64,000 nucleotides of DNA. Origin: Chitinophaga ginsengisegetis (GTDB taxonomy: Bacteria; Bacteroidota; Bacteroidia; Chitinophagales; Chitinophagaceae). Positions 15,187 through 24,243 of this stretch are shown one piece after another. The position numbers were made by a program, and so were the translations under genes. The notes beneath the pieces are model-generated. The model was not told the DNA's origin. It saw nothing but the letters and a program-made list of their open reading frames with translations, and made no database searches. The stretch spans positions 2,786,623-2,850,622 of the forward strand of contig NZ_FUZZ01000001.1 in assembly GCF_900168065.1 (NCBI RefSeq), in the 5' to 3' direction. Every line of letters begins with the position of its first letter. The first letter of the stretch is position 1.

Positions 15187-16653
15187 ATGAAGACGCTGCG
15201 AGACATATTGTATAATGTAAGCATCCTGGCGGTGCATGGTAATACAGATATTACCATTCATGCACTCGCCATTGATTCCAGGTCCATCGGATCCGGAGAT
15301 GCTTTCATTGCAGTGAAAGGCGTACACACAGACGGACACGTGTACATTGAAAAAGCAATTGCGTTGGGCGCCGCAGCAGTGATCTGTGAAACATTACCCG
15401 AACAACTGGCAGAAAATGTTTGCTATGTACAGGTAAGCAACAGCGCTGTCAGCAGCGGTATCATGGCAGGCAACTTCTATGATAACCCTTCTCATAAAAT
15501 ACAACTGGTAGGCGTTACCGGTACCAACGGAAAAACAACCATCGCTACCCTGCTGTTCCGGTTGTTTACCAAACTGGGATATCACTGTGGATTATTATCC
15601 ACCGTTCAAAATCAGATAGGCGATACCGTTATACCGGCCACACATACCACACCCGATCCCATTAATCTGAACGCCCTGCTGGCGCAGATGGTGGAAGACG
15701 GCTGCCTGTATGTATTTATGGAAGTAAGCTCCCATGCTATTCACCAGCAACGTATTGCCGGGTTAAAATTCGCGGGAGGCATCTTCAGTAATATCACCCA
15801 CGACCACCTGGATTATCACAAAACTTTTGATGAATATATCCGGGTAAAGAAATCATTCTTTGACAACCTGCCCTCCTCCGCTTTTGCGCTCACTAACCTG
15901 GACGACAAAAGAGGAACAGTAATGCTGCAGAATACGAAAGCCACAAAAGCAACGTACAGCCTGCGCACACTGGCAGATTTTAAAGGAAAGATCCTGGAAA
16001 ACAATCTCACCGGACTGGTGATGCTGGTAGGAGATACAGAAGTTCATTTCCGGCTCATCGGTGAGTTCAATGCCTACAACCTGCTGGCCGTTTACGGCGC
16101 AGCGGTATTGCTGGGTATAGATAAAGCCAAAACATTACAGGCGCTCAGTGATACTTCCGGTGCAGAAGGCAGGTTTGATTATATCATTTCCGATAAAGAA
16201 CAGATCATCGCTATAGTTGACTACGCACATACGCCCGATGCATTGAAAAATGTACTGGCTACCATCAAAAACCTGCGTAAAGGCAATGAACAGGTGATCA
16301 CAGTAGTAGGCTGCGGCGGCGACAGGGACACCACCAAACGCCCTGTGATGGGAGATGTAGCAGTGGAAAACAGCGATCGCGTAATCCTTACCTCTGATAA
16401 TCCCCGCTCGGAAGATCCGGCGGAAATTATCCGGGAAATGGAAGCAGGCGTGCCTGTTCACCTGAAAAAGAAAGTTATTTCAATTACCGACAGGAAAGAA
16501 GCCATTAAAACGGCGCTGTCGCTCGCCAACCGGGAAGACATCATCCTGGTGGCAGGTAAAGGACATGAAAAATACCAGGAAATAAAAGGCGTTAAACATC
16601 ACTTCGATGATAAAGAAGTGCTGCTGGACCTGATGAAAACCCTGGAGAAATAA
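15187..16653 (+). CDS. murE: UDP-MurNAc-L-Ala-D-Glu:meso-diaminopimelate ligase MurE
   Basis: A 488-residue Mur ligase that adds the third residue of the stem peptide. It shows the P-loop TGTNGKTT (111-118), the Mur histidine/aspartate segment NITHDHLDYH, and DNPR at 404-407. The DNPR motif marks meso-diaminopimelate rather than lysine specificity, so the organism should make DAP-type peptidoglycan. The ATG follows the ftsI stop directly, suggesting coupled translation. Confidence 0.95.
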   Translation: MKTLRDILYNVSILAVHGNTDITIHALAIDSRSIGSGDAFIAVKGVHTDGHVYIEKAIALGAAAVICETLPEQLAENVCYVQVSNSAVSSGIMAGNFYDNPSHKIQLVGVTGTNGKTTIATLLFRLFTKLGYHCGLLSTVQNQIGDTVIPATHTTPDPINLNALLAQMVEDGCLYVFMEVSSHAIHQQRIAGLKFAGGIFSNITHDHLDYHKTFDEYIRVKKSFFDNLPSSAFALTNLDDKRGTVMLQNTKATKATYSLRTLADFKGKILENNLTGLVMLVGDTEVHFRLIGEFNAYNLLAVYGAAVLLGIDKAKTLQALSDTSGAEGRFDYIISDKEQIIAIVDYAHTPDALKNVLATIKNLRKGNEQVITVVGCGGDRDTTKRPVMGDVAVENSDRVILTSDNPRSEDPAEIIREMEAGVPVHLKKKVISITDRKEAIKTALSLANREDIILVAGKGHEKYQEIKGVKHHFDDKEVLLDLMKTLEK

Positions 16654-16741
16654 ACTAAAACTGAAGATAGATACTTAATAATCCAATGACTTAAAAGCCT
16701 GTACTCCCCGGACAGCGGAGGGTGGGTTACGACTAAAACAT

Positions 16742-18001
16742 ATGTTATATTATTTTTTAAATTACCTGAAAACAGAATTTAAGATCAGCGTCATCGGCGG
16801 TGGTATGTTTCAGTATATCACTTTCCGTGTAACGATGGCATTACTGCTGTCGCTGGTTATTTCTTTGCTGTTCGGTAAAAGGATTATTAGATTTCTCCAG
16901 AAAAAACAAATCGGCGAAACTATCCGTGAACTGGGCCTTCAGGGAGAAAATACCAAAAAAGGAACCCCTACGATGGGTGGACTCATCATCTTATCTGCCA
17001 TCGTAATTCCCACTTTACTCTTTGCACAGCTGGCTAATGTATATATCTGGCTGATCCTGTTATCTACCGTATGGTTAGGACTGATCGGCTTCCTGGATGA
17101 TTATATCAAAGTATTTAAAAAGAATAAAGAAGGACTGGCAGGACGTTTCAAGATCATGGGACAGGTTGGACTTGGTTTGATTGTTGGCTGTACACTTTAT
17201 TTTAATACCGATGTGGTGGTATCCCGTGAAGTAATGGGCGCAAAACCACTGGCGCCTTATGAAAGACAGGTGACTAACCACCCGGAGCGTGTAACCCGCG
17301 ACGGACACCGCTTTGTGGATGTTAAAACACCCATCACCACTATTCCGTTTGTAAAAAACCATGAGTTCAATTATTCCAAACTGATCTCCTGGATCCCCGG
17401 CGCAGAAAAGTATACGTTCGTACTCTATATCCTGGTGGTGATCTTTATTATTACCGCCGTATCCAACGGCGCTAATCTGACGGATGGATTGGATGGACTG
17501 GCAACGGGCGTTTCGGGCATCATTGGAATAGGGCTCGGTATCTTTGCATATGTATCCGGTAACATCCAGTTTGCGGAGTACCTGAACATTATGTACATCC
17601 CGAATCTCGGGGAGCTGTCTATTTTCATTGCTGCCTTTGTAGGCGGGTGTATCGGCTTCCTCTGGTACAACGCTTATCCGGCGCAGGTTTTCATGGGCGA
17701 TACCGGTAGTCTTGCCCTGGGTGGTATCATTGCTTCGCTGGCAATTATTGTGCGGAAAGAACTACTGATCCCCATCTTCTGCGGTGTGTTCCTGGTGGAA
17801 TTGCTGTCGGTGATGTTACAGGTATCTTACTTCAAATACACTAAAAAGAAATATGGTGAAGGCAGACGCATTCTGAAAATGTCGCCGCTGCATCACCACT
17901 ATCAGAAAATCGGTTATCACGAAAGTAAAATATCCGTGCGCTTCTGGATCGTGACCATTATGTGCGTGGTAGTAGCTATTGCAACATTGAAAATGAGATA
18001 A
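16742..18001 (+). CDS. mraY: Phospho-N-acetylmuramoyl-pentapeptide transferase MraY
   Basis: A 419-residue multipass membrane enzyme that joins UDP-MurNAc-pentapeptide to undecaprenyl phosphate, giving lipid I. It has the family motifs [40 protein letters not shown] and [11 protein letters not shown]. It is ~60 residues longer than E. coli MraY (360). The surplus is mainly a hydrophilic stretch between residues ~160 and 220 ([20 protein letters not shown] and beyond). The gene lies 88 bases after murE. Confidence 0.95.
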   Translation: MLYYFLNYLKTEFKISVIGGGMFQYITFRVTMALLLSLVISLLFGKRIIRFLQKKQIGETIRELGLQGENTKKGTPTMGGLIILSAIVIPTLLFAQLANVYIWLILLSTVWLGLIGFLDDYIKVFKKNKEGLAGRFKIMGQVGLGLIVGCTLYFNTDVVVSREVMGAKPLAPYERQVTNHPERVTRDGHRFVDVKTPITTIPFVKNHEFNYSKLISWIPGAEKYTFVLYILVVIFIITAVSNGANLTDGLDGLATGVSGIIGIGLGIFAYVSGNIQFAEYLNIMYIPNLGELSIFIAAFVGGCIGFLWYNAYPAQVFMGDTGSLALGGIIASLAIIVRKELLIPIFCGVFLVELLSVMLQVSYFKYTKKKYGEGRRILKMSPLHHHYQKIGYHESKISVRFWIVTIMCVVVAIATLKMR

Positions 18002-18025
18002 AACTAACTAAGGAGACTAAACGAA

Positions 18026-19366
18026 ATGAAATATAAACTCGTCATATTAGGAGCAGGAGAAAGTGGAATAGGTGCGGCTTTGCTGGGAAAACAGCAAGGG
18101 TATGATGTATTTGTATCTGACGGAGGGATAATAAAAGATAATTATAAACAGGAACTGGCGGTAAACCAGATCTCTTTTGAAGAAGGACATCATTCCTGGG
18201 ATATCATACTGGATGCAAACGAAATCGTTAAAAGCCCCGGTATCCCTGAGAAATCGGAACTGATGAAAAAGGTACGCGAAAAAGGCATACCCGTAATTTC
18301 TGAGATAGAGCTGGCATACCGTTTCTCGACAGGTAAAAAGATCATTGCCATCACCGGCAGCAATGGCAAAAGCACCACTACGGCCCTCACCTATCACATC
18401 TTTAAAAACGCAGGTTTGGATGTGGCGATGGTAGGCAATATTGGCGTGAGCTATGCCAGGCAGGTGGCAACCGCACCGGCGGAGTATTATGTGATTGAAA
18501 TCAGCAGCTTCCAGCTGGATGACATTAAGGACTTCAAACCCAATGTGGCCATCCTGCTGAACATTACGCCTGATCACCTGGATCGCTACGACTATAATAT
18601 GGAAAATTACGTAGCCTCCAAATTCAGAATTGCCATGAACCAGACAGCTGAAGACTACTTCATCTACTGCATGGATGATCCTGAGATCATGCGACATTTA
18701 GCGCAGCAACCCATTTATTCAGCATCAATACCTTTTACCATCATGAAACCACTGAAAGAAGGCGGCTCTATTGCCAACGACCAGTTGCACATAGATGTCA
18801 ACGGAGAACCGGTTATCATGTCAATGTATGACCTGTCATTAAAGGGAAAACACAATTTATATAATTCAATGGCAGCAGCAATTGCAGGCAGGACCATGGA
18901 TATAAGAAATGAAAAAATCCGCGAAAGCCTTGCGTCGTTCGAAAGCCTCGAACACCGCATGGAATACGTGACAACGGTTAGAGGCGTGGATTTTATTAAC
19001 GATAGCAAAGCCACCAATGTAAACTCCGTTTGGTTTGCACTGGAAAGTTTTGACAAGCCCATTGTACTAATCATGGGCGGCGTGGATAAAGGCAACGACT
19101 ACGATGCCATCCGCGACCTCGTGAAAGAAAAGGTAAAAGCAATTATTTGTATGGGTGTGGACAACACCCCCATCTTTGCTGCGTTATCAAAAGACACACC
19201 GGTGATGATTAACACCACCAGTATGCACGACGCAGTACAGGAAGCATTTAAACAGGCCACAAAAGGAGACATCGTTTTATTGTCGCCCGCATGCGCCAGC
19301 TTCGACCTCTTTAAAAATTATGAAGACCGTGGCAGGAAGTTTAAGGAAGAAGTAAAAGCACTGTAA
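18026..19366 (+). CDS. murD: UDP-N-acetylmuramoyl-L-alanine:D-glutamate ligase MurD
   Basis: A 446-residue Mur ligase adding D-glutamate to UDP-MurNAc-L-Ala. The N-terminal Rossmann segment is LVILGAGESGIGAALLG. The ATP-binding loop ITGSNGKSTTTAL lies near residue 110. NITPDHLDRY, the LEHRMEYV segment and DSKATN are further Mur ligase motifs, and LLSPACASFDLFKNYEDRG is specific to MurD. The gene follows mraY after 24 bases, with a good AAGGAG ribosome-binding site, unusual in this phylum. Confidence 0.95.
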   Translation: MKYKLVILGAGESGIGAALLGKQQGYDVFVSDGGIIKDNYKQELAVNQISFEEGHHSWDIILDANEIVKSPGIPEKSELMKKVREKGIPVISEIELAYRFSTGKKIIAITGSNGKSTTTALTYHIFKNAGLDVAMVGNIGVSYARQVATAPAEYYVIEISSFQLDDIKDFKPNVAILLNITPDHLDRYDYNMENYVASKFRIAMNQTAEDYFIYCMDDPEIMRHLAQQPIYSASIPFTIMKPLKEGGSIANDQLHIDVNGEPVIMSMYDLSLKGKHNLYNSMAAAIAGRTMDIRNEKIRESLASFESLEHRMEYVTTVRGVDFINDSKATNVNSVWFALESFDKPIVLIMGGVDKGNDYDAIRDLVKEKVKAIICMGVDNTPIFAALSKDTPVMINTTSMHDAVQEAFKQATKGDIVLLSPACASFDLFKNYEDRGRKFKEEVKAL

Positions 19367-19431
19367 CAGGTGTTGATGAACAGGATAAAGGGTTACATCT
19401 TAAAAAAATAAATGAAAGCAAAACGCAGTTA

Positions 19432-20628
19432 ATGATGGGATTGCTCTATAGAACAAAAGGCGATAAGGTTATCTGGACGGTAGTACTTTTTCTATCGCTG
19501 GTAAGCCTGCTTGCTGTATATAGCGCTACCGGCTCACTCGCTTACCGGGAAAGGGGCGGCCATACGGAGTACTATCTCCTGAAGCAGCTCACGGTACTGG
19601 TGATGGGGCTGCTGATCATCTATTTTGCGCACCGTGTAAACTATACTATTTATTCACGCGTGGCACAAATAGGATTCCTGGTATCCATACCATTGCTGAT
19701 GTACACACTGGCCTTTGGTTCCAATATCAATGAAGCCAGCAGGTGGATCAAGCTGCCGATCATTAACCTTACTTTTCAAACATCCGATGTGGCGAAACTC
19801 GCCATATTCATGTATGTAAGCAGGCAGTTATCAAGACGGCAGAACCTGATCAATGATTTCAAAAAAGGATTTTTGCCCATCATTATACCGGTTGGCATCA
19901 TCTGCGCACTGATCATGCCTGCCAATATGAGTACCGCCCTTTTGCTGGGCGCCAGCTGTATGCTCCTTTGCTTTATAGGCAGGGTGCCCATCAGGTTCCT
20001 GGCGTCTATGGTGGCGGTGGGCGCTGTAATGGTAGTGCTGCTCTTTGGAATAGCCAAATTAACCGGCATGGAGATGCGTACAAAAACATGGGAAAAACGT
20101 ATCGACAACTTCATTCACGGTGATCATTCAGAAACGCCTTACCAGGTGCAACAGGCCAACATCGCCATCGCTGGTGGTGGTATTTTAGGAAAAGGCCCCG
20201 GCAACAGTACACAACGTAACTTCCTGCCACACGCCTATTCCGATTATATCTATGCCACTATTATAGAAGAATATGGCATGTTTGGCGCCTTCCTGATACT
20301 GGCAGCTTATATGATTTTATTATTGAGAAGTATCCGGATCTATAAAAGATGTCCTTATGCTTTCGGTGCATTCCTGGCAGTAGGACTCAGTGTAACACTG
20401 GTAATACAGGCATTAACCAATATGGCGGTAAACGTACAGCTGTTCCCGGTTACAGGGTTGCCGCTTCCTTTGGTAAGTATGGGTGGTTCCTCTGTGTTAT
20501 TTACCAGTATGGCCATCGGAATTATATTAAGTGTATCGCGGAACGTGGAAGAGATGGAAGGTAAACAGGCAGAAAAAGAGCGTTTGGAAAGAGTTATTGC
20601 GCAATCAGAAAACGCTGCAGTCGCTTAA
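19432..20628 (+). CDS. ftsW: Lipid II polymerase FtsW (SEDS glycosyltransferase)
   Basis: A 398-residue SEDS family membrane protein with about ten helices. It polymerises glycan strands at the septum as the partner of FtsI. Diagnostic segments are the extracellular loop with NFLPHAYSDYIYATIIEEYG, and PLPLVSMGGSSVLFTSMAIGIILSVS near the end. Length is typical of FtsW/RodA; position between murD and murG favours FtsW. Two adjacent ATG codons start the gene. The last ~25 residues form a charged cytoplasmic tail. Confidence 0.93.
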   Translation: MMGLLYRTKGDKVIWTVVLFLSLVSLLAVYSATGSLAYRERGGHTEYYLLKQLTVLVMGLLIIYFAHRVNYTIYSRVAQIGFLVSIPLLMYTLAFGSNINEASRWIKLPIINLTFQTSDVAKLAIFMYVSRQLSRRQNLINDFKKGFLPIIIPVGIICALIMPANMSTALLLGASCMLLCFIGRVPIRFLASMVAVGAVMVVLLFGIAKLTGMEMRTKTWEKRIDNFIHGDHSETPYQVQQANIAIAGGGILGKGPGNSTQRNFLPHAYSDYIYATIIEEYGMFGAFLILAAYMILLLRSIRIYKRCPYAFGAFLAVGLSVTLVIQALTNMAVNVQLFPVTGLPLPLVSMGGSSVLFTSMAIGIILSVSRNVEEMEGKQAEKERLERVIAQSENAAVA

Positions 20629-20666
20629 TACGTATTTATAACAATAATTGTAATCAGGAATAAAAC

Positions 20667-21758
20667 ATGCAACGCAAAGTGATCATAGCAGGCGGCGGTA
20701 CCGGGGGACACATCTTCCCGGCGATAGCGATCGCAAATGCGTTGAAAAAAATAGAGCCGGACATCAACATCCTTTTTGTGGGCGCCACCGGGAAAATGGA
20801 AATGGAGAAAGTGCCGCAGGCGGGTTATCCGATCGAAGGACTGGAAATAGCCGGTTTTAATCGCAGTAATATTTTCAAAAATATCCTGCTACCGTTTAAA
20901 ATATTGAAAAGCCTGCGTCGTGCAAAGGCCATCCTGCAAGGTTTTCAGCCTGATGTGGTAGTGGGTGTAGGCGGATATGCGAGTTTCCCGATGCTGAACA
21001 GGGCGCAGAAAAACGGTATCCCTACCCTGATACAGGAACAAAATTCCTTTGCGGGGAAAACGAATAAAATACTGGGCAGGAAAGCGAAAAAGATCTGTGT
21101 GGCATACGATGGTATGGAGAAATTTTTTCCGTCCGAAAAACTGGTAATGACCGGCAATCCTGTGAGGAACAGTATTTCACAGTCGGCCGTAACACGGGAA
21201 GATGCGTTGCAGCATTTCGGACTGAGTACAGCAAAGCAAACCATTTTCGCCGTAGGAGGCAGTTTGGGAGCTAAGTCTATCAACGAAGGATTACAACCAC
21301 TGTTAAGAGAAATAGTGGACAGGGATATACAGCTGATCTGGCAAACAGGGAAGCCTTATTATGAAACAGCGAAAGCTGTTGCTGCACCGTATGGATCGCA
21401 TATTAAAGTATACGATTTCATCAATGTGATGGACTTTGCCTATAAAGCGGCAGATGTAGTGTTATCAAGGGCCGGCGCACTGGCGATCGCGGAATTATGT
21501 GTGGTGAAAAAGCCGGTGATATTTGTGCCTTACCCGTTTGCGGCAGAAGATCATCAAACATCCAACGCCATGAACCTGGTAAACAAACAGGCGGGCCTGA
21601 TCATTAAAGACGACCAGGTACAATCACAACTGGGTACTGTGCTATTCAGCCTTTTGCAAAACAAAGCGCTGATGGAACAACTGGAAAGCAATATCGGCAA
21701 ACTGGGTAATCCACATGCAGATGTAACTATTGCCAACCAGGTATTAGGAATTATTTAA
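20667..21758 (+). CDS. murG: Undecaprenyl-PP-MurNAc-pentapeptide GlcNAc transferase MurG
   Basis: A 363-residue GT28 glycosyltransferase that converts lipid I to lipid II at the inner face of the membrane. The N-terminal glycine-rich loop is GGGTGGHIFPAIAIANAL. VGVGGYASFP and IQEQNSFAGKTNK form the acceptor side. The UDP-GlcNAc site is in RAGALAIAELCVVKKPVIFVPYPFAAEDHQ. The length equals that of well-studied homologues. The gene follows ftsW after 38 bases. Confidence 0.95.
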   Translation: MQRKVIIAGGGTGGHIFPAIAIANALKKIEPDINILFVGATGKMEMEKVPQAGYPIEGLEIAGFNRSNIFKNILLPFKILKSLRRAKAILQGFQPDVVVGVGGYASFPMLNRAQKNGIPTLIQEQNSFAGKTNKILGRKAKKICVAYDGMEKFFPSEKLVMTGNPVRNSISQSAVTREDALQHFGLSTAKQTIFAVGGSLGAKSINEGLQPLLREIVDRDIQLIWQTGKPYYETAKAVAAPYGSHIKVYDFINVMDFAYKAADVVLSRAGALAIAELCVVKKPVIFVPYPFAAEDHQTSNAMNLVNKQAGLIIKDDQVQSQLGTVLFSLLQNKALMEQLESNIGKLGNPHADVTIANQVLGII

Positions 21759-21781
21759 AAGAGATTTTTTTAGAAGAATAT

Positions 21782-23149
21782 ATGGATTTGAACAACATAC
21801 AAAGGGTTTATTTCATCGGCATCGGTGGTATTGGCATGAGCGCCATTGCACGCTTCTTCAATGAGAAAGGCGTGCAGGTAAGCGGTTATGACCGTACCTC
21901 CACAGCGCTCACAAAGCAGCTGGAAGCAGAAGGTATGCAAATCCATTATACAGACGATATTAACTTAATCGACAAAACCGCCAACCTGGTGGTGTACACG
22001 CCGGCCATTCCGGCTACCCACACAGAGTTGCAGTGGTTGCGCGATAACGGTTACGAAGTAGTAAAGCGCAGTGATGTGCTGCAGGAAATTACCCGTTCCC
22101 TGTTTGCCATCACCGTGGCAGGCACACATGGTAAAACCACCGTTTCCACCATGATCGCTCACCTGCTCACCGACAGCGGTTACGGCTGTAACGCTTTCCT
22201 GGGTGGTATCAGTGTGAACTATAATAAAAATTTCTGGAGCAGCGATAAGTCTGTAGCAGTAATTGAAGCAGATGAATATGACCGTTCTTTCCTGAAATTA
22301 AGTCCGGATATCGCGGTGCTGACTGCCATGGATGCAGATCACCTGGATATTTACGGCACTCCGGAAGCAATGGAAGATGCTTTTATTGAGTACACGCACA
22401 ATATTAAGCCAAATGGCACGCTGATTGCCAGGTTCGGCCTGCATCGCAATAAAGAGCTCAATGCAACAAACAAGTTGTTGTACAGTTTGCAAAACGATGC
22501 TGCCAATGCTTATGCTGCCAACATCCGCATGATCAACGGCGGATACGAGTTTGATGTAATGCAGCAGGACTGGATGATCGATAATATCGTGATGCACATT
22601 GGCGGTATGCACAACGTGGAAAACGCAGTTGCTGCCATCACGGTAGCACATCTGCTGGGAATAGATGCCGGTAAGATCCGTGCTGCCATTGCCAGTTTCA
22701 AAGGGATCAAACGGAGATTTGAATACGTGGTAAAAACAGATCAGCAGGTATATATCGATGATTATGCACACCATCCGGAAGAATTACGCGCATTGATCAC
22801 CAGTGCAAAAGCGTTGTTTCCAGGAAAAAAATGCACCGTTATTTTTCAGCCGCACTTATTTACCCGTACGCGCGACCTCGCGGATGGCTTTGCAGAAAGC
22901 CTTTCCCTGGCAGACGAGGTGATACTGCTGCCTATCTATCCGGCGCGCGAGTTGCCGATAGCAGGAGTTACCAGCGAAATGATTGCAGATAAAATAACAG
23001 TACCTGTAAAGATTTTACCGAAAGAAGAAGTAGTGGAATACCTGGGCAAACAGGACGTACCATTATTAATCACGGCCGGCGCGGGAGATATCGACCAGTT
23101 AAAAGAACCGGTGGCTCATCTTCTTAAAAACAAAATAACACAACATTAA
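21782..23149 (+). CDS. murC: UDP-N-acetylmuramate:L-alanine ligase MurC
   Basis: A 455-residue Mur ligase adding the first stem-peptide residue. It has YFIGIGGIGMSAIARFF at the N-terminus, the P-loop VAGTHGKTTVSTMIAH, EADEYDRSFLKL, MDADHLDIYG and DDYAHHPEELRALI with FQPHLFTRTRDL. These motifs separate MurC from the related Mpl ligase. The gene lies between murG and ftsQ in canonical order. Confidence 0.95.
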   Translation: MDLNNIQRVYFIGIGGIGMSAIARFFNEKGVQVSGYDRTSTALTKQLEAEGMQIHYTDDINLIDKTANLVVYTPAIPATHTELQWLRDNGYEVVKRSDVLQEITRSLFAITVAGTHGKTTVSTMIAHLLTDSGYGCNAFLGGISVNYNKNFWSSDKSVAVIEADEYDRSFLKLSPDIAVLTAMDADHLDIYGTPEAMEDAFIEYTHNIKPNGTLIARFGLHRNKELNATNKLLYSLQNDAANAYAANIRMINGGYEFDVMQQDWMIDNIVMHIGGMHNVENAVAAITVAHLLGIDAGKIRAAIASFKGIKRRFEYVVKTDQQVYIDDYAHHPEELRALITSAKALFPGKKCTVIFQPHLFTRTRDLADGFAESLSLADEVILLPIYPARELPIAGVTSEMIADKITVPVKILPKEEVVEYLGKQDVPLLITAGAGDIDQLKEPVAHLLKNKITQH

Positions 23150-23160
23150 AAATAAAAAGC

Positions 23161-24243
23161 TTGTCTAAAACTACCACAATATTAAAACGACTGGGTGTCG
23201 CCGTTCTCTGGGGAATGGTGCTCACAGGCTTTGTAGTATTGCTGGTGGCGGCTATACAGGACAAGGATGCCGGTAAATGTAAAAGTATACAGGTAAAATT
23301 TGAAGGGAAAGATGATAACTTTTTTATTGAATCAAAGGATATAAAATCTTTGATCACGAAAGATAAAAATCTGAACCCGATCGGTAAAAGTATTGCCGAT
23401 ATCAATATCGCAGAGCTGGAATCCGTTGTAGACCAGGATCCCTGGGTAAAAAATGCAGAGATCTATTTTGATAACGGCCAGCAGCTGAACATCAAAGTAA
23501 CACAACGCGAACCGGTGGCGAGGGTATTTACTTTTTCCGGTAACAGTTTTTACCTCGACGGCGCCGGCGAACATATACCGGTATCCAGTCGTTATGCAGC
23601 CAGGGTGCCAGTATTCACAGGCTTTCCTACGGATGCGGAAAAGCTGCAGAAACCCGACAGCCTGTTAGCGGCGCAAATCGTGGACATGGGTATTTACATT
23701 GGTAATGATCCCTTCTGGATGGCACAGGTAGAGCAACTCATGATCACGGATGACCGGAGGTTTGAGTTCATACCGAAACTGGGAGACCAGGTGATTGCAT
23801 TCGGAGAAGGTATAGACATAGAAAAAAAATTCACCAAACTGCTGGCTTTTTATAAGGAAGGATTGAACAAAGTAGGCTGGAATAATTATACACGCATCAA
23901 CATCGCATTTGAAAACGAAGTGGTGTGTACCCGTAAGGACGGCGTTGTTCCATTGCAACCAGTAATCAAAACGGATAGTTTGAAACTGGCCGATGCAGAT
24001 GAACCGCCGATAGCGGACAGCGAAGATTCAACAACGGCAGCACCGGCAATAGCAAAGCCGGTACATACCGAACCTGCCAAACCGGTGGCAAAACCGGTAC
24101 ACGCAGCGAAAGAAAAGGCTAAACCGCAGAAAGAAAAGGTGAAGAAAGCAAAAGCAGCTGCGCCGGCCAAACAACAACCTAAAGCAGTGTATAAGCCAGG
24201 GAATAAATCTGTTAACACATCAAAAAAACAAAAAACGCCATGA
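23161..24243 (+). CDS. ftsQ: Cell division protein FtsQ with long basic C-terminal tail
   Basis: A 360-residue bitopic protein. After a short cytoplasmic stub comes one membrane helix (about residues 13-35) and a POTRA-like domain (KSIQVKFEGKDDNFFIESKDIKSLI), then the beta domain with DPWVKNAEIYFDNGQQLNIKVTQREPVARVF. FtsQ scaffolds FtsB/FtsL at the divisome. The last ~80 residues are low-complexity Lys/Pro/Ala with repeated KPVH/KPVA words. The start codon is TTG; the next ATG is inside the membrane helix. The stop overlaps the ftsA ATG by 4 bases. Confidence 0.9.
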   Translation: MSKTTTILKRLGVAVLWGMVLTGFVVLLVAAIQDKDAGKCKSIQVKFEGKDDNFFIESKDIKSLITKDKNLNPIGKSIADINIAELESVVDQDPWVKNAEIYFDNGQQLNIKVTQREPVARVFTFSGNSFYLDGAGEHIPVSSRYAARVPVFTGFPTDAEKLQKPDSLLAAQIVDMGIYIGNDPFWMAQVEQLMITDDRRFEFIPKLGDQVIAFGEGIDIEKKFTKLLAFYKEGLNKVGWNNYTRINIAFENEVVCTRKDGVVPLQPVIKTDSLKLADADEPPIADSEDSTTAAPAIAKPVHTEPAKPVAKPVHAAKEKAKPQKEKVKKAKAAAPAKQQPKAVYKPGNKSVNTSKKQKTP

